Under the pieces are notes generated by a model. It searched no databases, was not told where the DNA came from, and worked only from the letters and a program-made list of their open reading frames with translations. 64,000 bases of DNA from Xenopus tropicalis (taxonomy: Eukaryota > Chordata > Amphibia > Anura > Pipidae), in the NCBI RefSeq assembly GCF_000004195.4, contig NC_030681.2, forward strand, positions 23,142,482-23,206,481, read 5' to 3'. Both the position numbers and the translations under genes were made by a program. Positions within the stretch are counted from its first letter, which is position 1; each line of letters opens with the position of its first letter. Shown here in pieces: positions 56,184 to 64,000 of this stretch.

Positions 56184-56800
56184 ACAAGAAAATTGTCACC
56201 TCCTGGCTGACACACATTCTACCAAATACAATACATTTACCATGTTGTTACATCACGCTTCACAGCTCCTCCAGGAGACTGCCAGGGTACAATGGATGAC
56301 TGAAAAGGAAAAGTGAGACATAACAACATTCCCACCCTCCAAAGTCTTTGTGAAAGTCCCCACAAGAGTCTCTGTCCCTTAGACATTTCACCTCAAAGAA
56401 TAACCGGACAATTTATTTGCCCAAAAATCAAACACATTCTTTATTTTACATCAAAGAAAATAAAGGTAACTTTTTCTTTTCCTGGCCCTCCCCTCCTCCT
56501 TGAGGGAGTCCAGGTCCCAAGGTGCTCCCACCTTGGGCTCTCCTCCACCAGCCGGTGGCACTTTTAGCACAAAAAGCCCTCCTGGGCTAACTTAAAACTT
56601 TCCCACTCTGGGATAAACTGCAGACTCCTCACTCCCAACCAGCCGGTTGGCTGCGGTCTTGGCTCTCTCTTTTTAGCCACCAACAGTCTCTCCTTGAGAA
56701 AGTGAGTCTCTCCTTGAGAAGGGTACCCAACATTGGTACTGTCTCCTGAACTGAAGAATCCCCTCCTGGGGCTAACACTTTAGGCTTTGGGGCCTTTAGC

Positions 56801-58243
56801 TCACACCATGTGACTGAACCGGATCTTTATGTCCTCATAGGGAGCATAATAGTTGGGATGAGGTTTCCTTACCGACTTCCCATTTGGCAGAGTCACCTCC
56901 AAATAAAACTGCTTTGGCTCCGGACTTTTCCTGCCACAACTGTGAACTGTGTGACGCAGCACTGTGCGGCCCCACCACCACTCTTTTTCTATGGCCCGGA
57001 CAAACCTCCACGCAGCCATCTTTTTGCTCTGGTTAGGATGGGTTAAGGCATGACCTATCCTCTTTTCCTTGGTGGATATCTCATTCACTACCCACTCATC
57101 CAGCATCTCTTCCATCTTTTCATACACCCATATTGGTGCATAAGGCATAAAATACCCCCACAGTCTAAAGATTTTATAATTTATCACTCTCTGTATGCGT
57201 GACACTCTACAGAAAATGTCTGGATCTGCCTTCCCTGGCAGCACCCAGAACTCTTTCTCTTCCTCCTTGGGAATCTTTCTAGGTGCATAGAAGAGATCAG
57301 GTAGTTTGAACAAGGCAGGACTGTACTCATCCTCCTCAGTTTCCCTCAAGTCTTCCTCCCCAGCAGGAGTACTACTTGTGGCAGACCCAGGGGCTCTTGC
57401 CTCAGCAAGGCTTCCCTCCCTCAGGACCTGGCTGTATGAAGGGGGCGCTGATATCTCTTCAGCCCTCACCTCTATGTATGGGAGCATGGCAGCCTCGGCC
57501 ACCTCTTTAGCACAGTCACTCTCCCCTTGGGGATTGCTTGGTAGTAGTGGGACCCCCTCTATGGGCAGCGCGGGTTTCTCTAGGGAAGATGCGGGAGATA
57601 TAGGTGCTGAAACCTCCCCTGGGCTATCTCCCTGGATCGTCGCCCCCTGGGGCTCCCCACTCACTGTTTCATTAACGGCGCAGCATTCGCCAACCTGTGG
57701 CGCAGGTGCTGCCGCCTCCTCAGGCTGCTCCTCTAGTGCTGGGATAGCCGCCTCTTGGGCACTGACACACTCCGCCGCCACTCTCTGGTGCGCGGTCGCC
57801 AGTTTACCCGCGTTCAGTTTTGCCATCAGGGCCAGGATGACTCCATGCCCTGTGCTCATCACTTCATCCCTCAGTGGGCCACGCCAGCATTGGTAGCCGC
57901 ACTGCGCACATCGCCCCTTGGGCCGGTGGAGGGCTAGGTATGCCTCTGCTCCGCATTCCCCACACAGCGGTACCATAGTTGGGTCACCCTGGGGAGTGAT
58001 CTTTTCGGCAAACAGGCCCAGCCACACATACCGGAACCCCTCATCATAGGCAAACTGTGGTTCAGGTAGGGACTCTAGGCCCGCGCTACCACTTGCACTC
58101 TTTGCAGACATAGCTGGGAAGTAGTGTAGCAGCCAGTCCCACACGCGTCTCTCACCAGATGCTGTCTGGGAATTTCCCAAGATGGCTGCCATGACGTCGA
58201 CGCTCATTGTCACGCCCCTGCTCAGCTCTTGGCGCACTTTCAA
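56801..58243 (-). CDS. 480-aa protein of unknown function in LTR element
   Basis: The only long frame of the element; start codon 288 nt inside the primer site. I do not recognise the family. Visible parts: an N-terminal region with WDWLLHYF (35-42); a zinc-ribbon-like cluster C94-X2-C97 ... C112-X2-C115 (C119 nearby); an acidic, Pro/Ser/Ala-rich middle (155-305); PPSY at 267-270, like a PPxY late-budding or WW-binding motif; and a dense C-terminal region (310-480) rich in W, Y and K, with EKEWWWGR (419-426). M13 and M15 are alternative starts. It sits where gag would be, but there is no CCHC knuckle. It could be a divergent Gag or a captured host sequence. Intact frame and near-identical LTRs suggest recent constraint or recent arrival. 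Confidence 0.75.
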   Translation of the reverse strand: MKVRQELSRGVTMSVDVMAAILGNSQTASGERRVWDWLLHYFPAMSAKSASGSAGLESLPEPQFAYDEGFRYVWLGLFAEKITPQGDPTMVPLCGECGAEAYLALHRPKGRCAQCGYQCWRGPLRDEVMSTGHGVILALMAKLNAGKLATAHQRVAAECVSAQEAAIPALEEQPEEAAAPAPQVGECCAVNETVSGEPQGATIQGDSPGEVSAPISPASSLEKPALPIEGVPLLPSNPQGESDCAKEVAEAAMLPYIEVRAEEISAPPSYSQVLREGSLAEARAPGSATSSTPAGEEDLRETEEDEYSPALFKLPDLFYAPRKIPKEEEKEFWVLPGKADPDIFCRVSRIQRVINYKIFRLWGYFMPYAPIWVYEKMEEMLDEWVVNEISTKEKRIGHALTHPNQSKKMAAWRFVRAIEKEWWWGRTVLRHTVHSCGRKSPEPKQFYLEVTLPNGKSVRKPHPNYYAPYEDIKIRFSHMV

Positions 58244-58531
58244 TTGTCTCTTATTGGCCGCAGTCCCTCACGGGGCGGTCACTTTACACGTCAACTACAC
58301 GCCACCCCCTGGCCCGCCTCTTTCTTGCGAGTCTTCCTAGGCCCTCTTGGCGCCAACTCTCTGCAATCCTATTGGCCAGGAGCCTTCCCTTGCTCCTCTT
58401 TCGCGCCAACTCCCCTCTTGGGATGCGGATCAGGGGTTGCCCAAATCTAGCCTGGTCGGAAATAGGGTACTGTAGTTACGCTAGGCCTCAATTCCTTTAG
58501 GGCCCTTTCTTCTAAACGGTTCTCAAAACCG

Positions 58532-58549
58532 ATCTCAGCAGTGCCTCCA
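58532..58549 (-). other. Primer-binding site, tRNA-Thr-like
   Basis: Minus strand TGGAGGCACTGCTGAGAT, 2 bp inside the 5' LTR. From memory of the tRNA-Thr(AGU) 3' end it matches at 16 of 18 positions. The choice of tRNA needs a database check. Confidence 0.65.
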
Positions 58550-58551
58550 AA

Positions 58552-59548
58552 TGTAGCCCACCTGTGCAGACACTGTGGTACTACTTGCTTACTTGGCGCT
58601 ACAGGAGTCCTGAGCCCCCGCTTACTAAGGGGGTTAATGAGGATTTCTCCTTTAAAGGCGTGCCTCCACCCAGGGATGGTGTTGTGGAACTATATCCACC
58701 CCCTGGGAAACTTAATAGTCACTAGTACCTCTGCCTTGGATCCACACACAGCCCCCAGTACCTTGCCCCTCCCTGGGGTAGTAGCTTACCGGCAGGTAGG
58801 TGATCCTTGTGCAGGAAACAGTCTGACACACAATTGATATGATATAGAAGATAGATCCGTTTATTAGGGCAGGACCTCTCCAGGAGCGGTACATGTTATT
58901 GATACACAGCAATGCAGGGCTTTACCTCCTTACTACTCATTGAGAGCTTTCTCCTGTTGGGCAACTCACGGTACTCACGCCAAGTGTCTCCTTCTAGGTG
59001 ATCTCCCCGGTACTCACGCCAGAAGGCACCCCCTCTTGGGGCCCTTCCCGGTACTCGCGCTAGGCAGCATCACCACAGGCAGCCCACCCCGGTACTCACG
59101 CCTAAGCCCCCTCAGATACAGCCTCCTGGGCTAGCGGTGACCTTGTCCACCTACCTAACCACTTATGGCCCTGCACTCCGGCTGATGTAATGCCGGGAGG
59201 TCTTAACCTCGCTTCCACTCCTGGAGGGGCAATGTCCGCCCATTCTAAACTCCTGGTGTCCTACATATCACTCCTAGAGCGACCTATTATAGAACTACTA
59301 TCTAAACTGTGCCAGGGGAGCACACTACCTGAGCAGCCCCTGGGCTAAAATGTCTGACCCACAGCACATGGCTGCATCCCCTTATATGGGCCTATGCACC
59401 ACCCTGTGGCCATAACCCGAACTGCAGGTATACACCCCATTAACTGTTTAACAACCCAGTCATCCCAGTGTCCCTGTTTCCCAGCACCACCCTGTGGCCT
59501 GTCCTAGGGGTTCCTGTCCTAAGGGCCCATTTTTGGTAAACCCCTACA
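58552..59548 (-). repeat. 5' LTR (for minus-strand transcription)
   Basis: 997 bp, practically identical to 55177-56173. ATATAA at 59387-59382 should place transcription start near 59357; poly(A) signal at 58865-58860. Confidence 0.95.
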
Positions 59549-59552
59549 GTTA

Positions 59553-60870
59553 CAATTGGAGACTGAACTGAATTAAACATCTTACTACCTTACCATAATA
59601 AGTACATAAATAACCGTTTTTATGCAGATGCTGAGGTTGGCACTTCTTGTCTTTAAAATTCAAGGTGTAGATTTGGCTGACAAATTTCCTTCAATATAGA
59701 AACCTAAACAGAAGCGATTTTTTTATATTTTTGTAACTTTCATAATGTGTAACAGTTCTGTTACCAAGTGAAACAGGTTTACATGATATACAGTGGGTTT
59801 TTAGGAGGAAGCTATTTTCTCAAATGATTTCGGTCTTAAAAGATTTGATTTTTGTTCTGTTTGGAAACTCACAGTGTGAAATGTGTCTCCTGCTGAAACA
59901 AATCCATGATAATTAATTCATTGTAAGGAGTTGTATTACAGAGGCAAGGTACAATATCTCACTGGGGGAAACTTATATCAGAAATGCGGTATGGGGCTGT
60001 CATTATTGTATACTAGGGAGCTTCCGAGTAAGTAGGTATTTGCTAATAACATATGGGGCTGTCAGGCGTTTATAGGCACGCTCAGTGAACACACACACGC
60101 CACTAAATAACTGATCGTTATAGATGAGACCAGGACAAAACATGTTTATGCCACCGATGGGTTCCCAAGAGGGGGCACTAATCTTAGCATGCTGGCTTTT
60201 TTAACAAATATTACAGAAATGGATGAAAATCCCTCAGGTTGTTAAAAAGCCACGTCTTATTAATATATATATATATATTTGTAAATACAGCTCATTATCC
60301 ATAGCAAAAATCACCATTTTGGTCTTGTAATTAGGTGAGTCCTGCATTGGGTTGGGTGCCTGTTGGTTACCTGCAAAAAAGAGCATAAACTGCTGGTTGT
60401 GGGTTAGCAGATGTGGGTATGGGTTGGCGGGTCTGTGGGTTATGGGTCTCTTTTTTTTCCTTTTTTTCGCACCCTTTGCCCACTTCAGATGATGTAATTT
60501 ACAGTTTGCAGCATCAGCACTTCTACCTTAATGGTGGTCTGTGGGTAGAACCATGAAACCTGTATTTTTACCTTGGCTGGGTAGCGGTTTCAAGCATGTA
60601 AAAATACAGGTTGCAGGTCTGGATCACATCTGGGTTTCAAAGACTGGATCTGCACAGGACTATACGTGACAGTATGGTCACTTGGCAATACAGTATAGTA
60701 TTACTATTTTATAACCCTGGACTTTTGTCATAAAAGAATTAATTCTTCCTACTGCTCTGGTAATTCTCCCTCTCAAATGTATCTATGCCCTGTGGGATGA
60801 AGGATTCCTCGGCTGGTCCAGCAATCTTGTAAATAGTTGCTTTTCATAGGTTATATAATTGGAAGGAGCA
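59553..60870. other. No gene seen
   Basis: AT-rich. Contains a short (TA)n at 60264-60279 and mildly repetitive GGTTGGCGGGTCTGTGGGTT (60423-60442). No supported gene. Confidence 0.45.
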
Positions 60871-60873
60871 CCT

Positions 60874-61272
60874 TTACAACCTCTTTGGCCTCCTCTCAAT
60901 ACTGGGGGAGCCTGGAGCATACGTTTCCAATATTAATCTTGCGATTGTAAGGAGATCAGCATCCTTAGATAAGTCAGGAAACAGGGGCTCTGTCAACAAA
61001 GTAAAAGCAGTGAATATGATTTTCAGTCCTCTCACACTCATTAGAGTTATAAGAAAGACAGGCCACAATAGAAAGAGGAGTATTGGGCTCCACAATGGAG
61101 AAGTAGTGTGGAGTAGATTCCCCAATGCTACTCTACCCCTGCCTAAGTGGAGAGGCCACTGATTGGAAATGTCCCTAAGCATACAGGGGTCTGAACCACT
61201 GTCTGTAGTGTAAAATTTGCTATACCATTTATCCTCAATTTTGTTCCATCGCTTGTTGTACCTTTGTGCCAT
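60874..61272 (-). pseudogene. Possible LINE (L1/Tx1-type) ORF2 C-terminal remnant
   Basis: A 132-aa frame. DLLTIARLILETYAPGSPSIE loosely recalls the (A)LLIARxLIxxxWKSPxPPSIE region near the C-terminus of L1-clade ORF2. The order with respect to the rest of the frame (MAQRYNKRWNKIEDKW at the start) is not normal for L1, so the call is weak. It may be chance or a rearranged remnant. Confidence 0.25.
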
Positions 61273-61299
61273 TAAATAAATCTTCTATTTAGTTAAAAA

Positions 61300-61980
61300 T
61301 CATAGTCGCACAGTTATTTTATAAGGTACTAACATATTGTGAGGTTCAGTTCAGCTCCCTAAACCTTCCTCCATAAATTTAAGATAACTAAGCTAAGAAA
61401 GAGGGTGGCAATGTAGCACTGTTATAAGAGCAGCTGGAGTAAGATGTCATTGCAAAGAAAGGGTTACAGTACCTAAAGAAAATTGTGCTTATTTCTATGC
61501 AGTGCAATGCCTGGCGAAGCACTATAACTCATGTGAGATATGCCATTATCTAAGGTACAGTATAGGGAGTTTCAGTCTCCTTTCAGTACAGCCTCAGGAA
61601 TAATAACTTTTCAGCTCATTAGGGGAACATGAATTACCTGGATATTGTTGGTGGATTCAGCTGCACTTGAGTTCTTACCACTAGTTAAAAGCTCCTTCTA
61701 TTGTGTGAAAGGCAGTGAAAGGTAGCTTGGAATACAGGGCCCTTTCCCCTTTGTAATTATGTCCAGAATAGGGAAGGGCATAAAAAGCATTTTCCCAGCA
61801 TCAGTCTTTAGTAAAGGGGGACACCTATGATAGCAAAGAATTTTAAGGTTTCATGTATGAATGCAATCACAAATGGGGCTGAAAATGTCGCAAGTTGAGA
61901 GAAAGTGCGCCTGTTGGGGGGGGGCATCTGAAAGGTCACCTTAGCACCTTAGGGCAGACAGGGGGCCCAGGAATGCCCCT
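61300..61980. other. No gene seen
   Basis: Non-coding, no repeat ends recognised. Confidence 0.4.
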
Positions 61981-61990
61981 GGCAATAGAT

Positions 61991-62273
61991 CAGGCATCCC
62001 CATCCTTTTTTACTCATGAGCCACACTCACATTTAAAAAGTGTTGGTGAGCTCCACAAACATTAAAAATATGTCTTTGGGGGTGCCAAATAAGCGCTCTT
62101 AGGTAGCTTAATTAAGGCTATTAGGCAGCCTCGTGTGGACTGGTGGCCTGCAGGAGGCTCTGCTTGGCTCTGTGCTCCAAGACTTTACTCCAAGCCAGAA
62201 ATTTAAAAATGGGCACCATCAAAGTTGGTTGGGAGCAGTATGATGCTCACGAGCAACTGGTTGGGGAGCGCTG
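61991..62273. mobile_element. hAT-type MITE, GGTTGGGGA family
   Basis: CAGGCATCCCCATCC to GGTTGGGGAGCGCTG, 283 bp. Flanks CAATAGAT (61983-61990) and CTATAGAT (62274-62281) match at 7 of 8. It shares interior words (TGCCAAATAAG, GAGCCACACTCAC) with 21238-22064. Confidence 0.88.
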
Positions 62274-62284
62274 CTATAGATATT

Positions 62285-63770
62285 CCCTGCATGTTCTGAT
62301 AATGTCCAGTAAGACTCTCTAATAATACTGTACTGATGGACCGCCTCCCCCCAAACAGCATGGGGACTTATTTGTGACTTGCGCTCATAGCTTACAAATT
62401 TACAAAACAGGTTTGTGCCACTTTCTGCCACATACTTCACGCAGAAATGTTTAAGAACAAGAATGTTATACTTTGCTGTTTACTTTGACAATTGTGTATG
62501 ATTTGCTATTTTTGACAAATGTGGTGTGTGATGAGACTTTCTATATAACCATTTCATAAATCAATAAACCCATTTTTTCCATTGTAATGCACCCTGTGAA
62601 TTTTATTTCTTCTTGAGCATTTTACCCTTCACACAAAATTGCTCACTGGCTGCATTGTTCTACAGTGCATCTTTGTTATATATATATATATATACAGTAT
62701 ACTAACAACATTGTTTGGGGGAAGTTCTGTAATCTTTTGGATTTTATATATAAGATCATTAAAACATTGCTAAGACATTGTGGTTTGTTGTCCCTTACCT
62801 TTTACAGTTGTAAAATTAATTTTATGTATTTCATGTTTCAGTTTAGTTTCATATATAGTACATTACATTAAATGTATAAAATATTCTGTTTTATTCACTA
62901 TAATGACCATTTACTATCTGTGCAGATATTAACCAGAAGGCAAGTGGTGTGGACAAGGCTTCAGAAAAGATGAGAAATAGATCCACTGCCACCATTGCAG
63001 ATAGGCTGGCCATACACCAGTCAATATTATGGACCAACTCTTTGAGTGGTGGTCTTACAACATTTCACATTTTCCATCATATCATTTTTAGACTATACAC
63101 TTGCCTCAATGAAATTCATTACACTATTTTGACTGAATCATATCAGTGGTGTAACTACCATACAACAGAGGATTTTTTCCCATCCCCAAACCTTTCAGCG
63201 CTATAAACTTTGCCACCCACTTGCCCATTGCAGGGAGCACCACTTGATTATATAGCTCAGTGAGTTTCAGCTAACACCTAACTGGATACATCCGATGAAA
63301 CCATTGTTATTGCATTTTGGTGAATGTAATACCCTTAAGGGTTTAAAATACCTCTGCTTATTTAAGGATGCCAGCATTATCATTGCTCATTGCTAGGTGA
63401 TTATCATTGGTGTTACTATCTTCCTGCCCTCCTGTTTTCCCTGTCATTCTTGTATTTTGCCTGACACACAGTCAATGTTTCAGTTTATTACATAGTTGGG
63501 TTGAGGTCAGGGCTATGTGCAGGCCAAGTTCTTCCTCTCCCATCTCAGAAAAACCCGTTCCCAGATCCAAAAAACTAGAATGCATTGATAAGTCAAAATG
63601 TAATTATACACTGGAGCTTTAAGTTAATTGTTTTCAATAAAACCAGGCATTCTAGTCTGAACCATGAAAAACAAGCACCAGACCGTTATACCTCTTCCAC
63701 CAGTTGTTACAGTAACTTGTAGCATTTTCCGGACATCTGCTGAATACTCAGACAAATGGTAAAGGACAAT
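62285..63770. other. No gene; a few repeat scraps
   Basis: (TA)n at 62678-62694. GGCTGGCCATACACCAGTC at 63003 recalls the Harbinger-type MITE end. GGGTTGAGGTCAGGGCTATG at 63498 recalls a common vertebrate DNA-transposon tail. None is complete. Confidence 0.4.
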
Positions 63771-63776
63771 TCATGA

Positions 63777-64000
63777 CTAGTGATGGGCGAAATGTTTTAC
63801 CAGGCATGGATTTGCGGCGAAACGTATGAAAAAATTTGCCGCGGGAAAATTCGCCGCACGTCCAAAAATTGTCGCCCGCGTCAAAATAATAGTCGCGGAC
63901 GACAAAATAATAGCCACGCGACAAAATAATAGCCACGGGCGACGAAATAATAGCCGCGGATGACGAAATAATAGCCGCGGGCGACAAAATAATAGCCGCG
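63777..64000. mobile_element. GATGAGCGAA-family MITE with minisatellite, cut by window end
   Basis: Left end CTAGTGATGGGCGAAATG then CAGGCATGGATTTGCGGCG. From about 63860 it is a tandem of GACGAAATAATAGCCGCGG units (about 21-22 bp, at least six), running off the window. It is the inverse of the array at 40262-40450. Confidence 0.85.

Larger units (their letters stand above)
55177..59548 (-). mobile_element. Young non-autonomous LTR retroelement, 4.37 kb
   Basis: Two direct 997-bp LTRs (TGTAG...CTACA) flank a 2,378-bp interior. Target duplication GTTA (55173-55176 and 59549-59552). The primer site, polypurine tract, TATA and poly(A) signal all fit minus-strand transcription. The interior has one 480-aa frame and no protease, RT, RNase H or integrase, so it must depend on another element. 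Confidence 0.95.

Noticed and set aside
57306..57896. 196-aa plus-strand frame
   Set aside because: Antisense to the 480-aa frame of the LTR element; its Ser/Ala/Pro bias is a mirror of that frame.

Overview
This is a repeat-rich piece of vertebrate nuclear DNA, almost certainly from a clawed frog (Xenopus). The evidence is the repeat set: T2-type TTAA-flanked MITEs, a MITE family carrying a 113-bp internal tandem array, two Gs/CGAA-rich hAT-type MITE families with 8-9 bp target duplications, CR1- and L2-type LINE tails, a Tc1-like remnant, a SPIN-like hAT MITE and a Penelope-like element. There are no operons, no bacterial genes and no tRNA or rRNA genes that I can recognise. Most short open frames are chance frames inside repeats.

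One convincing host gene is present. It is an intronless 502-codon gene at 4548-6056 (+). Its C-terminal 300 residues are an inositol-polyphosphate 5-phosphatase catalytic domain most like INPP5E. The usual proline-rich N-terminus and the C-terminal CaaX box are missing; instead there is a hydrophobic leader and three predicted membrane helices. Its promoter (4242-4490) is well formed: four RFX-type X-boxes and two CRE-like sites in a duplicated cassette, then TATA and an initiator 31 bp apart. INPP5E acts in cilia and RFX factors drive ciliary and spermatid genes, so promoter and enzyme point the same way.

Two large retroelements lie in the last quarter. At 50042-54038 is a Penelope-like element with perfectly matched-length 290-bp inverted terminal repeats, a split N-terminal frame, and a 740-aa reverse transcriptase plus GIY-YIG endonuclease frame. 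Its terminal repeats hold a hammerhead-like motif. At 55177-59548 is a very young LTR element on the minus strand: two 997-bp LTRs differing at about one base, a 4-bp target duplication, a tRNA-Thr-like primer site, a polypurine tract, and a single 480-aa frame of unknown function with a zinc-ribbon motif and a PPSY motif, with no polymerase.

The rest is layered mobile DNA. Several nests can be ordered from their target duplications: a Harbinger-type MITE in a hAT-type MITE in a T2 MITE (43951-44950); one hAT-type MITE in another (21238-22064); a SPIN-like MITE in a T2-like repeat (29210-29360); an L2 tail in a 113-bp-array MITE (47117-48546); a fold-back insertion in a TIR element (41120-41975). 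A 34-bp minisatellite of about 67 units (29765-32046) has grown inside the 3' end of a CR1 LINE. A few long stretches without visible repeats (27870-28450, 33300-34070, 36650-36920) are candidates for conserved non-coding sequence, which only alignment could show.
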